A stretch of 64,000 nt of DNA from Agrypnia vestita (GCA_016648135.1 JADDOH010001573.1:78823-142822), one strand, 5' to 3'. Numbered from the stretch's first letter, positions 30,151 to 40,826 are shown. Program-made: numbers and translations. The notes: generated by a model not told the origin, from the sequence alone.

Positions 30151-30787
30151 AATGATCATTATATAGTTAACTAACTTTTATTTATAATTGGAAAAATGTT
30201 AAGAATGGGGTTGTTTGGGAATTTAATTTTGCTGTTTATTATATTGTTATTAAGGTTAATATTTGTTCTTATTTCAAAAATTTCGAAACTATCTAATTGC
30301 CTATTTTTGTTATTTTGTAAAATTTTAAGACTGCTGTATCTTTGTTGTTCCCCTTCCAGTCGGGGAACCTTATCGCTTACTGATGTCGGACTTAGAATGT
30401 CTGGTTCACGACTTGGAATGTCTGGTACATAGGTCAGAAAATGCAGACAATGGAAACAATTGGACAATGAACTGCTGACGCTATGCGGACATTACCTCCG
30501 CAGTAACTATTGGATAATGGAAATTGGGATAGTGCAATGTTTTCTGCTCAACGCCCCCCAGGCTGCTTTGCTAGGACTGCTGACGCTATGCGAGGATCTT
30601 CTGCTGAGGCTATGCGTAGACTGTTCGTAGTAGTATGATACACGTAGTCTATATTTTTCCTAAAACGAGTATTATTTTATTTTTTAACAAACAGACCGTC
30701 AACAGGTCATTAATGACCCTAATAGATGGTCCTAGAGTGACATTAAAGTACATATTGTGAATATTTTGTGAACATTTGAATATGATA
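30151..30787. other. No gene recognised
   Basis: Open frames on both strands at 30171-30467 overlap and have no motif. A GC-richer patch lies at 30470-30640, with CTGCTGACGCTATGCG-like words repeated three times (about 30473, 30578 and 30601). Confidence 0.4.
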
Positions 30788-31310
30788 ACTAACTAACTAA
30801 CTTACCATCACGCCGTTTCCCCATTGGGTAGGCAGAGAAGATAGAGCGCCATACTCTTCTGTCCTGACATACAACTCTCGCCTCATCCACATTCATACAT
30901 CTTTGCATGCAAGCCCGATGGTTGATAAGGCTTCTAACGGGACCATCTTCCAATATCTGGTTAATCTAGTCACGCCACGTCTTCCGTGGTCGCCCTCTCT
31001 TTCTGGCGCGCCGTCAACACTTGCATTATATATTTTTCTTACCATTATTTCTTCATTCATTCGCTCAACATGCCCAAACCAGCTGAGCGACCCGTTTTTA
31101 ATTCTATGAATTATGCTACGATCAGCTTTACATTAATTCCTAATATCTACATCCTTTACTTTATCATACATGGATTCGCCACACATACGTCTAAGGGATC
31201 TTATCTCCACTGTATTCAATCTACTTTCGTCCCTCTTCTGCCAGCTCCAGAATTCACTTCTATACATCAGTGTCGGCACTAGAAATCCATTATATACCGC
31301 ATAATGGAGT
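30788..31310 (-). pseudogene. LINE C-terminal region, best copy in the window
   Basis: Read on the minus strand: YNGFLVPTLMYRSEFWSWQK, TVEIRSLRRMCGESMYDKVK, then IHRIKNGSLSWFGHVERMNE, GAPERGRPRKTW, INQILEDGPVRSLINHRACM and DRRVWRSIFSAYPMGKRRDG. Order and spacing fit the post-palm region of RTE-like endonuclease LINEs. Only one or two stops interrupt about 170 codons. A (TTAG)n tail follows (30784-30799 on the plus strand as AACT repeats). The 5' end is truncated near 31310. Confidence 0.88.
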
Positions 31311-31733
31311 TCTGGTGATGAATATGATATAGTTACAAAATACCTTTTTACGATTAATTATTAATTATTAATAATAATTAATAATGAAATAAATACGATA
31401 TAGCTACACAATACACTTTTTACGGTTAATTAATAATTAAAAATAATATATGATAAAATAAATTGAGAATACTATTCAGACTAACGCAAATCACTAAATA
31501 TAATTTTAGGAATAAGTTTTTCGACAATAAACTTTTTATGATAAATAGAAATAAATAATGTTTTAATGATAGAATGAATTGTAAATAATATTCAGAAAAA
31601 AATATCGCAAATCAATAAATATAAGTTTTTTCATAATACACAAATAATGATGAAAAATAAGTAAATTTATAATAAAACTTGTCTTAAAGAGAAAAAAGTA
31701 GGTTTATCATGGTGGATTCATTATTAACCCTTT
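31311..31733. other. AT-rich, internally repetitive
   Basis: GATATAG..ACAAAATACCTTT then TTACGATTAATTATTAATTA (31327) is echoed at 31390 by GATATAGCTACACAATACAC then TTTTTACGGTTAATTAATAA; a loose tandem duplication of about 60 bp. No gene. Confidence 0.5.
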
Positions 31734-32040
31734 GTTTAATTTAATGTTCACAAAAGATGGGGTAACACCCACTTTAGACCCCGCCCCGTCTCACTCTCTT
31801 TCGGTAGATCCCTGATGGTTCATTAGGCTAATCAGTGCATGTTTGTCCCTGACAAGACTAACACGGTCAATTCTTGGTGGAAGTGTAACAATACTATGGT
31901 TGAGGTGTGTAGTGTTGTGAATTTAGTGGTGTAGTGTTGGTCCTGACGAAAAGACGGGTACGTCTCGAAACCGGTAGACCTAAAATCTGGTAGTGGTTTT
32001 TACAAAGTTAACTAACAATCTGTTAATTATATTCCTTTTC
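31734..32040 (+). mobile_element. PLE 3' end, second copy of the 17418 family
   Basis: Opens with FTKDGVTPTLDPAPSHSL in frame and then follows 17766-17970 closely, with a short insertion. The hammerhead-like motif at about 31945-31978 keeps CTGACGA, A, AAGACG/CGTCTC, GGTA loop and GAAAC, with one pairing position changed. The copy is strongly 5' truncated. Confidence 0.85.
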
Positions 32041-32097
32041 GTATTCGTTTCACGCGATTAACAGGGTGGATTCACCGCGTTAAACGAGGTTTTCCTG
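32041..32097 (-). mobile_element. Pogo/Tigger-like terminus
   Basis: On the minus strand CAGGAAAACCTCGTTTAACG follows TA, the form of a pogo/Tigger end. No matching other end found. Confidence 0.35.
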
Positions 32098-32430
32098 TAC
32101 CTATTAAACATAACCTGCAGCACCATTGTACGCAAAATAGTAGTGCAAAGTGCACTGCTAGTGAAGTGACTCATCATCATAATTACTCGGACTCATCAAT
32201 GAATTTAACTGGTTCAAATTACATTTGATTGCATCGCCACCGTTAAATTTAATAACGTCGTGTGCCATTTTGCGAGACGACCACAAAAACGGCAATTGAA
32301 ACGGCTGCGTAATTAGACTTATAAAGTTAAGATTGTGCAATAATGAAGAATTATAATTTAAATATCACGATCTAGTCTGTACTCAGCGCACTCCGTTCAG
32401 TTTAATTAATAATATAAGCAAAATGAGTTT
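32098..32430. other. No recognisable feature
   Basis: Nothing supported besides a 60-codon minus open frame without motifs. Confidence 0.4.
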
Positions 32431-32520
32431 TGCAATATATTTTTAACTACATATATATAAACCACATTGAAATAAATCTGACGCTCATCTGTTTCGACAG
32501 CATCTTCATCAAAACGGATG
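32431..32520 (-). mobile_element. PLE-like tail
   Basis: Minus strand reads TTGATGAAGATGCTGTCGAA then ACAGATGAGCGTCAGATTTA: the GATGAAG ... CGAAAC layout. The stem is poor here (GA/TC only). Confidence 0.4.
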
Positions 32521-32529
32521 GATAATAAC

Positions 32530-33510
32530 TGTTTCATCATTTAAAAATGTAAGGGAATCAATTGACGAGTGGGTGCGTGGTCTCTTATAAATGGGGTATA
32601 TATTTTATATATTTTTTTATAATTTATAAAAAGAAAACGGCATCGAATCGGTCGTAACTTGTTATACGATACACATCATTTTTTGATTTGCAGCAGTCCT
32701 AATTTTGTTTCAAATATTATTTATATTTTTTATCACTAAAATACATTATTTCATATGTCCGTCACTAATGCTACCTATACGCTAGATGGCGCTGTTCTCA
32801 TAGACTAAAAACGCTGTCGAAATACCTATTTACATAATTCTCTATAAAAAAATACTTCCTATCAAAGTCCACCATCGTGAACATTTGCATATTTACCAAA
32901 AATATTGTCATTAAAAATTGAAAATTTTAAGAAATATTTTATATTTCAATGAAAAATTAGCAACATTTAAAAAAAATATAAAAAACCTATTGAGAAGACA
33001 GTGAGGCATGTGTTTTAATTTATATTCCGCTAGGACTTCAAAATAATAACTAACTAATATAAAACTAAAATTCAAACAAGTAAAAGTACCTACATCATAT
33101 TTGACGAAAAATATAGTTGGTAAAAAGAATATTGACATCTTACCTTCAAAATATTCATAATTTGTATTCTTATACTACACCAGAACCATCTACCAAGGTC
33201 AATAAAGACATTTTGAAGGTCTGTTTGTTGTAATAAAATAAAATAAAATTAAACTACTACATTTAATTAATAGAGGTCTTAGATTAGATAGTCAAAAAAT
33301 CCTCAAGTATCTAAAATATGTACTTAATAACCTATATTTAATATATTTATAACACATTGATTTGACCGTTATTTTGTAAATTACCTATTTTAATAATTCC
33401 CTGTCAATTTCTCAATACCTTAATAAGTTAATAGAAAAATTAGATGGAACGTTCCTTAAGAGAGTTCTTTAAGTGTGCACTGATTAAAAAAAAAAATTAG
33501 ACACCCTCAT
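32530..33510. other. No recognisable feature
   Basis: AT-rich. A 75-codon minus open frame (32911-33138) is hydrophobic and unassigned. Confidence 0.45.
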
Positions 33511-33515
33511 GCACT

Positions 33516-33805
33516 TCAGCTCTGCTTTGGTGGACAAACAATTTCTTTGGATGTGCCTCCTGCTATGGAAATTTGCTGCCCTAGATATGCATAATCATCG
33601 ACTTGTTCAAGCAGGGTTCCATTATCATTAATACCTGTCGAGTCAGTAAAGCAGTTCGTCGGTACATTAGTCTTCGAGACGTTGATATTACCTTCAATCT
33701 TAATCTGCAACTGACGTCTGATGCATTTTGTGAAGGTCGTCTGCATAGTTTGAAAAGATCACAAATTTCATCTGCGAAATGCAGACAGCTAAAATATGTA
33801 GGCAT
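33516..33805 (-). pseudogene. LINE reverse transcriptase, palm and thumb with catalytic motif
   Basis: One minus frame reads CLHFADEICDLFKLCRR and PSQNASD; a frameshift leads to RRQLQIKIEGNINVSKT, then INDNGTLLEQVDDYAYLGQQ and ISIAGGTSKEI. FAD[D/E] is the catalytic aspartate box of the palm (normally FADD), and the NG..LE.VD.Y.YLGQ.I segment is the conserved region downstream. The second aspartate of the box is glutamate, consistent with decay. Confidence 0.82.
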
Positions 33806-33851
33806 TATGCAAATGCTCTATCATATATGTTGTTACATAATTTATTGATTA

Positions 33852-34114
33852 CTAGCTGTGACCCGTCAAAAATGACGGTACTTTTACATGTCTGTTCTTA
33901 AGGAATAATTCTAAAGGAAAAAAAAATTCTAAAAAATTTCTTTTCGTTAAAAAAAAATAATAATTTCTGTCCGTTCGTCCTTCGTCCGTCTATCTGTCTG
34001 CTTGTCCCCGTAACTTCGTGTTACGTCCGTAACTTTTTTATAGTAATTTTTTTTGTGAAATTTTTTTACGGACGTCAGTTTTACAAGTGCGATTTTCTCG
34101 CCAATCCAACTAAT
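33852..34114 (-). mobile_element. Helitron, non-autonomous, 3' end intact
   Basis: On the minus strand the end reads a perfect 6-bp hairpin CCGTCA-TTTT-TGACGG, then GTCACAGCTAG and T: hairpin a few bases before CTAG, inserted between A and T, the Helitron signature. The body carries a CGTCCGT/CTGTCTG-rich stretch shared with 3541-3765. The 5' end seems cut by the SINE at 34115. Confidence 0.75.
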
Positions 34115-34304
34115 GTTTTTTTTTTTTTTTAAATAGAGATGTGAACACGGAGTACGTGTCACATCAATATTCTTACTATTTTCAAACTAAGCTAAGCGCT
34201 TGTGCTATGAAAATAGAACTAACTTGCTAGTCTGGAGTGAGGTTCGAACCCGCAACCTTTGGATCACGAGGCCAGTGTCCTAACCACAAGACCAACAAGC
34301 TACT
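34115..34304 (-). mobile_element. tRNA-derived SINE, family 1, full length (minus)
   Basis: On the minus strand: head TAGCTTGTTGGTCTTGTGGT and TAGGACACTGGCCTCGTGAT, B box GGGTTCGAACCTCAC, body TAGCACAAGCGCTTAGCTTA, tail CGTGTTCACATCTCTATTTA and an oligo-A run (34115-34130 as T). RNA polymerase III would transcribe it; a LINE supplies reverse transcription. Confidence 0.93.
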
Positions 34305-34309
34305 CACAA

Positions 34310-35005
34310 TGTTTGAGTCCAATGATTTTGTTACTAATACAATTTCATTTGTTTACAAGTGTTTCATTTGGATCCCATCGCACTGCACCAGGAAAATGAA
34401 ATGGCAGTGGACAAGCCCTACCTTTATAGGATGGACAATTGCTGAGAAAATGCGGTTATCCAGTGGTACCCGATGAAAATTAAGAGGCCGACAGGGCGAT
34501 CTATTGTTAATGTATAACCCGCTGGACTGACAAAATCATCAAATTAAACTTTTGCTTAATTTGATGATTTTATAAACGTGGTAGCGATTAGCGATAGGAC
34601 AGTGAAAAGTAGGAAACACTTGGAAAGGCCTTCATCCAGTGAATATAAATGGCTGATGATGATGATGATGACAGTCCATATATGATACATAGGTTTTGTT
34701 TTGAAGTAATGTTTTGTTATGCAAATGGAACAACTTGTAAAGTGGTCTCTTGTGTAAATGTCATCACAACGTCATTAACTGTTACCGCTGCGTTCTGATG
34801 GCGAATTTTAATTTGCAATAAAGTTTGTTTATTGCTTTATTATGCGTGGACGCGGCTGGCTGGAACATCGGGTATGGTCCACTTCAGTAAATAATTAGTA
34901 ATGGAGCCATTACAGAGGACAAACTTTAAATAATTTATTACATTACCCGGGAAGGCTATAAAAGATAACATATCGAACCATGAGTACTTAAGTATTAAGT
35001 CAAAA
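34310..35005. other. No recognisable feature
   Basis: A GATGATGATGATGATG run occurs at about 34652-34671, possibly the tail of a LINE. An 18-base inverted pair around AAATTAAACTTTTGCTTAATTT lies near 34545-34570. Confidence 0.4.
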
Positions 35006-35009
35006 ATAT

Positions 35010-35552
35010 CTATGAATAAAAACAAAATGTTGTTTACTTCACACAATGACAGTTTAATTAAACAAATTAATTAAAACGTTTTCGATGCTTACTGCATCAT
35101 CTTCAGTAATATACTAACTTAAGACTAGAAGACATTTTATCTATTACATGGGGCGGGAGTTGTCGGGAGCGGGGGGAGGGGCAGGCGGAAAGTGAAAGTG
35201 GTTATTGGGAGGGGCTAGTATGGTTAGAAAAGGGGATGTAATAAGTGGTGTTTGTATGTTTAAGGCCTTATCATTATTTAGATGAATTTCTATATTTTCT
35301 AAGATGTCCAATTTCTTTCCTTTTTTGCATACATGCAACACCTCCACGTTATCATACTTGAAGTGATGTCCCTCTGATCTCACTTGGTCTGCCATCTCTG
35401 AATTAATATTGAAATTTTTTATCCCTTTAAAATGTTCATCTATTCGCGTTTTTATTTTTCTTCCGGTTTGTCCTATATAGCATGATTGGCAGTTCCCACA
35501 GTTAATTTTATAAACTTGCGTGAAGTAAACAACGTTTTGTTTTTATTCATAG
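35010..35552 (-). mobile_element. Penelope-like element fragment bracketed by inverted tails
   Basis: CTATGAATAAAAACAAAATG then TTGTTTACTTCAC at 35010-35043 is mirrored at 35521-35552 (TGAAGTAAACAACGTTTTGT then TTTTATTCATAG). Between them, on the minus strand, lie the endonuclease fragment (35518 to 35144) and a tail with CTGAAGA, T, GATGC/GCATC stem, GAAAAC at about 35078-35108. The 5' end therefore carries an inverted copy of the element's own 3' end, as known for PLEs. Confidence 0.82.
35144..35518 (-). pseudogene. PLE GIY-YIG endonuclease domain, second family
   Basis: Reads QVYKINCGNCQSCYIGQTGR, KIKTRIDEHFKGIK, NINSEMADQVRSEGHHFKYD and KKLDILENIEIHL over 125 open codons. VYKI.C..C...YIGQTGR..KTR..EH, the H of GHHF and E of LE.IEI are the GIY-YIG core residues and the CC pair of PLE nucleases. 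It ends in a proline-rich stretch (PPAPPPAPDNSRPM). Reverse transcriptase missing. Only about a third of residues agree with the 17418 copy, so it belongs to another family. Confidence 0.9.
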
Positions 35553-35579
35553 TTATTTACAATGAACTTCCACAAAGTT

Positions 35580-35721
35580 TTTTTTTTTTTTTTTAGCGAA
35601 ATTTAAAATAAATTAAATTTTAATAAATATTATTATTAAGTTCTACGGGTTAAGTATTTTTATGTGTTACAGCTGTTTCGGCTTGTAAGGCCATTATCAA
35701 ACAGTAAAAAAAAAAAAAAAA
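35580..35721. mobile_element. Hairpin family HP1, half copy between oligo-T and oligo-A
   Basis: A single HP1 arm (TTTAGCGAAATTTAAAATAA to GGCCATTATCAAACAG) lies between about 18 T and about 17 A. A perfect 11-bp duplication TCCACAAAGTT flanks it (35569-35579 and 35722-35732). The oligo-A end and duplication point to reverse transcription of an RNA; the oligo-T end would fit priming on both strands or a trimmed hairpin. Confidence 0.9.
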
Positions 35722-35734
35722 TCCACAAAGTTAA

Positions 35735-36058
35735 TCACGAAAATTTCGAAATATTATTCAAAAATATCATTTTTAGTCAAAATCAAAAATAGCTATTTTA
35801 TACATTTTTTTGTTTGTTTATTCTTTTAACGAAGTAAATAAAATGTGGAGTGGGTTGTAATTGAATTATGATGAAAAGCGTACATTTGACTTTTTTAATG
35901 AATTACAGCATTTATCTAAAATCATTAATTTTGTATTTTTCGCTTGTGACACAACGCAATTGCTTGTGAAATTTGTAACTTCAAATTCTGATATCTGGAA
36001 ACTTTTTTACTTAATAAACTAATGTACTTACGTACATATATATATATTATATATTTTT
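35735..36058. other. No recognisable feature
   Basis: AT-rich; (AT)n near 36037-36052. Confidence 0.5.
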
Positions 36059-36059
36059 T

Positions 36060-36320
36060 CTTCTTATAGTGCCTCCTACTGTTGGAGTCAGCGATCTTCT
36101 GGCGATTACGACTTTTTGTACTGCCGTACGGAACAACTAAGTCGGGTTACCCTTATACCAGACCCTCAAGTTGCTCAACCATGAGATGCGGCCTTCATCA
36201 TTTCTCATCTTCCCTATGGCTGAAGTTTCGGAGAAATCGATGCTTATCATTTTTGAACCGAGAGGAAGTACCGAGATATGAAAGACCTTCGGTTGTAGAC
36301 CCTACTTCTACATATTGAAA
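36060..36320 (-). pseudogene. LINE C-terminal remnant
   Basis: The minus strand gives GRISWLSNLRVWYKGNPT, stop, LFRTAVQKVVIARRSLTPT and VGG. This is the GRR.SWL.NLR.W.......LFR.AV.K..IA segment of RTE-like LINEs. The plus-strand 78-codon frame here is its shadow. Confidence 0.75.
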
Positions 36321-36650
36321 CACCTCAATAAAGGCTACTTGGATAAGCCTTACGAATGTCGGAAGCATGACTATTAAGGTGCATTTTCATGGTGATTTTG
36401 GAGGCAACGCAGCCGGACTAAGTTGGAAAGTTGAAGTCTTGATTTAACAAGTACCGAAGCGGAGCAAAACAGGGAAAATGGAAGCACCTTGTCGAGGGGA
36501 TGGTAATGATGACGATTTGTTTGTGTTTGACGGTATTTGTTTTTGTAACTAAAGCGCATAAATATCGACGTCCTCTAAGAATACCGACAACACGCAGTAG
36601 AAAAACTCTTGTATTTATTTTTTCAGAGCTAAGTTTGTAGAACTCCATAA
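36321..36650. other. No recognisable feature
   Basis: Short open frames only. Confidence 0.4.
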
Positions 36651-36654
36651 TCAC

Positions 36655-36826
36655 ACATATGGAAATATAAACAATTGTTTTTTAAGTTCTGCCTTTTTAA
36701 TTTTCTGAGACGCGTTTTACCTTATGAGGGCATTATTAATCTTGATTGATAGTGTCCTCATAAGGCGAAACGCTTCCCAGAAAATTAAAAAGGTAGAACT
36801 TAAACAATTGTTTTCATTTCCATATG
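36655..36826. mobile_element. Hairpin element HP2, about 76-bp arms
   Basis: ACATATGGAAATATAAACAA to CGTTTTACCTTATGAGGGCA is mirrored at 36751-36826. The right arm starts GTCCTCATAAGGCGAAACGC, analogous to GGCCTTACAAGCCGAAACAG of HP1. The left flank TTTGTAGAACTCCATAATCA resembles the outer end of HP1 (TTTGTAGAACTCC), so HP1 and HP2 seem to be related families with different arms. Confidence 0.8.
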
Positions 36827-36829
36827 GGT

Positions 36830-37640
36830 GAACTCCTGTATTTTTTGAACATGTTGCTAGAAAAACCGACAAAAGTCGCAATTACAAGGTCAGTTGAGGC
36901 CTTGAAAGTGGGGAAGAGGTCGTGGATAATCCAACTAAAGGAGTCAACAAGATCCTCCAAGGAGACGTATTATTTACCGAGTGTTTCAAACAGATCAGGA
37001 AACTCGAAGTACGTCTGTGCATCTGTGCATGCCTTAGAATTGCTGTCTCTTCTTACCTGCAGATAAGTATCGATTGAAGTCACAGGCATATAGACGTACC
37101 ACTATAACTAGGCGTGCGAGGGAGGGCGTCGCTGTCGCGTAACAGAAGTTGTCAGGGTGTAAATTTATTACACAATACATAATGTACAGAATGTCCGGTG
37201 ACCGGTGTCGAATTAAATACAGAAATTTGGTCGGGCAGCACTAAAGAAACCATGCAGCAATGGCGGCCGTTCTATCCGTCAAACTGTCAGACGGTAATAT
37301 CGGTCCATTATTCGCTTTTTCAGCATCGCAAAACTTTAATACTTCATTGGCAATTGTTCTTGCACCATCCCGGACTGTTTAGGATGTTTTAGACATAATA
37401 ATTCAGTGTATATTGATAATCAAGATGACACAGCTCGCGCTCAAAGACGAGAATGACCTGATTGACAGGGCGAGGGGTTACCGCCGGGTGCGGGCGGGGC
37501 GGGTTGTAGTTCAAAATTCGCCGCACGCCAAGTTACGTTGGGCAAGCAATACCAGAGAATACTTTAGAAAAGGCTACATAGAACATTCTGAACAGCCGTA
37601 AAAGCCCAGTGATTTTTTTTTTATAAATGCCGGTTTGTAT
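36830..37640. other. No gene; GC-richer patch and shared block
   Basis: 36824-37066 is an unassigned 80-codon open frame. 37460-37540 is GC-rich. GAACATTCTGAACAGCCGTA then AAAGCCCAG at 37580-37608 belongs to the block also found at 10311, 14646 and 51668. Confidence 0.45.
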
Positions 37641-37643
37641 TAA

Positions 37644-38549
37644 GGGGGGTGTAAGGTTAATTCGTACAGAAAAAGGTATGTTTTTGTGAATTTTTTGTGA
37701 CGACACAGTTAAAATCTCTTTATTAAGACCAATGATACATTAAAAAATGACATTTGAAAAATATTGTGTAAAATTTTCGAGACGAAATATTAAAAAATAC
37801 GGCAATGGCAGCAATTTTTCGGACGTGTCTCGGAAAAAAGTAGAATTGCGGTGTCCATCATAACTTGGTGCTAGATCATCTGAAATCAAAAAATCAAAGT
37901 TCATTCGTTAGATAATAAATTTTCCGAGGTAACGCTGGGAGGGTTTTTTGAAATTTCAATTTTTCAATTTTTTGGAACACTTTGAAGGGAAAAACGCGAT
38001 TTTTTGCGAAAAACATCGACTAATTTGTTATTAAAAAATAAAAATTAATAACAAATTTGAAAAAAGTCTCCAGCGTTACCTCGTAAATTATGTACAGAAA
38101 TAGTGTTCAAAATTTCAAAAGGATCGGTGCAGTAGTTTTGAAGTTATGATGGACACCGACTTTGAAAACGTGAGATGTGGGGAAAACGATTTAAAGTTTT
38201 GCACACTGTAAAATTCAAAATAAAACTCAACACTTATTTTATACTTACACATAATCGTCGATGCCATGTTCACACAGCAAAGAGCTTTCATCATCAGCAT
38301 CTTTTTGTCCTTGTCTACGCAAAACTCTTCCAATACAATAACACGTCCGGTAGTCCTCAGGTGAGCGCGTTTCTTAGCTGCCCGAGCAGGTATAGAAAAT
38401 CAGTCTGAGTATCGCTCAAATGTTCATAATTTCGTCAATTTTGCTCCGATTGACTTGAAATTTTGACACAATATTCTTGCGATGTTATAAATTTATTTAA
38501 AAAATTAAAAATAAAATGCAAAAAAAAAAGTTAAAAACCTTACCCCCCC
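37644..38549. mobile_element. TTAA-flanked DNA element with nested inverted arms
   Basis: TTAA at 37640-37643 and 38550-38553 flank ends GGGGGGTGTAAGGTT and, on the minus strand, GGGGGGGTAAGGTT. TTAA targets are used by piggyBac and Kolobok elements. Inside, two further exact inverted pairs are nested: CGGTGTCCATCATAACTT (37849-37866 with 38141-38158) and CGAGGTAACGCTGG (37925-37938 with 38070-38083). No transposase is recognised; short open frames at 38115-38408 are unassigned. Length 906 bp, so non-autonomous. Confidence 0.75.
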
Positions 38550-38554
38550 TTAAG

Positions 38555-39555
38555 TCACCTTTTTCGTTTGTTGTTATTAGAAATGCCTTTTATTTACGTA
38601 GATCCGATACTGAGGAGGACGACCGTCGCGTGACGATAAATGCAGAATTAGAATATGTAATTTGCGGCCTCTATATAATATTTCTATAATTATTCCACAT
38701 TCTTCGCGGAAAACGATGTCACAAACAAAGACCACCGCGCCAGTCCAGTCGGTGACACAGATGTCTTCCTCCAGCGCACGCAACGGAAGGTAAGTGCTAC
38801 TGCTTTCATTAATTAATGGCATTAAGCAATTTACTTAATAACTCTCCCACATGGGGGTATAATATTATCTCTTCAACTCTCGACTATTTCAAGGTGATGT
38901 TTCATTGGCCTACCTTGCGTGAAGCACTTGTCAAAGATGACAGGTTTGTCAGATAATCCAAAAGACGTACGCAGTTACAAAATGATCGCTAGTTATTCCA
39001 GTGCTTTAAATCGACGGCAATCTTTATCATCAATATTAGTTTAGCAACGATTGTCTTGCTAAACTGATACTGATGATATAGAAGAGTTGCTAAACAAAGA
39101 TCATTTGATAACACCAAGCTAGTTGCATATCATTTGCCGGTTGTTTTCATTGCCGTGGGCTATTAATAAAGAGTAAAATACATTTAAATAAGTTAATAGA
39201 TTTATGATGAGCACAGTTCCAGGCAACTGTCAATGTAGCTGAATGCACCCGATACCATTGGCTGGCTAAGTATTAGTTGGTATCAGCAAGGGTGGCTGGA
39301 TGCGCGAGCGGCCTGCCGGTGCATGGTCCACATACTTTTTGCAACTCAGTTTCCACCGCGTAATTTGTATTTTATATTATAACCAGTATATTTTAACCAA
39401 ACTTTTGTAACTTAACATAAACAAATTCGGTGTAAATCTTAAATATGTTCAATAAACCTACCTCCAATATCTGAATACACTCATGTTAATCACACAATCA
39501 ATATAAAATTTGCAACATGCTTACACGAAGACTGACTTTTGAGGCAATTTTGCAT
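38555..39555. other. No gene recognised
   Basis: An 81-codon minus frame (38577-38822) has no motif. ATATTAGTTTAGCAACGATT and TAGTTTAGCAAGAC-like words mirror each other near 39036-39070 (TTTAGCAA with TTGCTAAA). Confidence 0.4.
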
Positions 39556-39559
39556 CTCT

Positions 39560-39715
39560 TCTTCTTTTGTTAGGACTGTGTGCTGTCTTTCCCGGCTCTT
39601 TCTCTTGGGATATGGATGATCAGCTGTCCCTCCATCGTTTTGGTGGTCTTCCTGGAGGTCTGCTGCATGCAGGTGTCCCGTTTTTCGCTATTCTTAACAT
39701 TCACCCATGGTAGAC
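39560..39715 (-). pseudogene. LINE C-terminal remnant
   Basis: Minus strand gives RRPPGRPPKRWRDSWSSISQ and EKEPGKTQHTVLTKEEEM. GRP.KRWRD is the conserved basic motif near the end of RTE-like LINEs. About 50 codons survive. Confidence 0.65.
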
Positions 39716-39898
39716 TACCACATCTTCCAAATTTTTAGAAGTTGTATATATGTTTAGTTTGCACACGTTGTTTCATATATGAGTTTATTTTCACCACCGC
39801 CGAAATTTTTCTTTCCCATAAACCAGTACAGATGTCGCCTTTGGTGTTGAGATATTTATATTTTTGAAAGCAATATTCTTGCAAGAATTTCATATATA

Positions 39899-39932
<34 letters not shown>

Positions 39933-40055
39933 TAAGAAATCCTTGCAAATTATTAACATTATACTAGAATACGCCTTTAACAATGATGTCCCCCTGGGGA
40001 TAAAATTCAGTATTGTTTTTGAAAAATTTGAACAAACTTAAAATATTCCGCTCTA
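39716..40055. repeat. (TA)n tract and FB1 tail fragment
   Basis: 39892-39932 is nearly pure TA repeat. 39978-40052 (AACAATGATGTCCCCCTGGG then GATAAAATTCAGTATTG) matches the FB1 tail at 28470. An 82-codon minus frame over the TA tract is not a gene. Confidence 0.65.
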
Positions 40056-40488
40056 AAGTGGTTCAGAGAGTGAGTATTGCGATTGAGTAATATGGCAGCA
40101 TGCTCTTAATAGATATGTATTTCCTATTGCATTCCTCTCGAAGAATCGCGATGGTAACTTAGCTCACCAGGTCACCATCTGGAGGACTGACGTTTTATCA
40201 AATTAATAACATAAATCATGTGACGTGAGACATCTGCTGCGTAATTTATTGTGACTAATAAATGTATCATTCAACAGTCATACCAACGTGTTCCATCAAC
40301 CTATTCTGCAATACTTGTTTTATAGGAATGCAGCCATGTAAATTAATAAAAAATTAATCACGTCTGTACACATATGATTTTTGAAATTTAAACAAAACAA
40401 TTAAAAAATAAACCATAAAAACATTGTTTTCACTATAAATCCTTTATATAAGAGGCCTCGGTTTTCATTATATTGTATTTTTGTTTTC
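40056..40488. other. No recognisable feature
   Basis: AT-rich; nothing supported. Confidence 0.45.
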
Positions 40489-40489
40489 T

Positions 40490-40556
40490 ATTTTTTCGTG
40501 AATTAGATTTTTCTGTATTTCTTTCTAATTGATTAATTAATTTAGTTTTAAATAAT
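40490..40556 (+). repeat. SINE tail without head (family 3)
   Basis: TTTTTTCGTGAATTAGATTT then TTCTGTATTTCTTTCTAATT is repeated almost exactly at 40905-40975, where it follows a tRNA-like head. Here the head is missing, so it is a 5'-truncated copy or the tail of the partner LINE. Confidence 0.75.
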
Positions 40557-40826
40557 TCACAGAACTTCGTTCTGAAAAATTACAACTTCACAAATATGAA
40601 TGTGTTCTTGAATATATATAATATCTGTTATATAAATGTATGTCCAAATAAAATGAATTATTCAATTAATTCTGGCGTCCATCTAGCGGTGGCATTGCAA
40701 AGTAATTTCAACTACCGTATCAAAAAAAAAAAAGAAGTGGATTGCTCTATGGACAAAAATAAAAATTAATCAATTAATAAAAATAAAAACTACATATAAG
40801 GTCGATATATTCACGGAAACATAGAG

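Noticed and set aside
34243..34304. tRNA gene on the minus strand (GTG in anticodon position)
   Set aside because: Acceptor stem does not form and the sequence continues into the SINE body and oligo-A.
36082..36318. 78-codon plus open frame
   Set aside because: Antisense shadow of a minus-strand LINE C-terminus.
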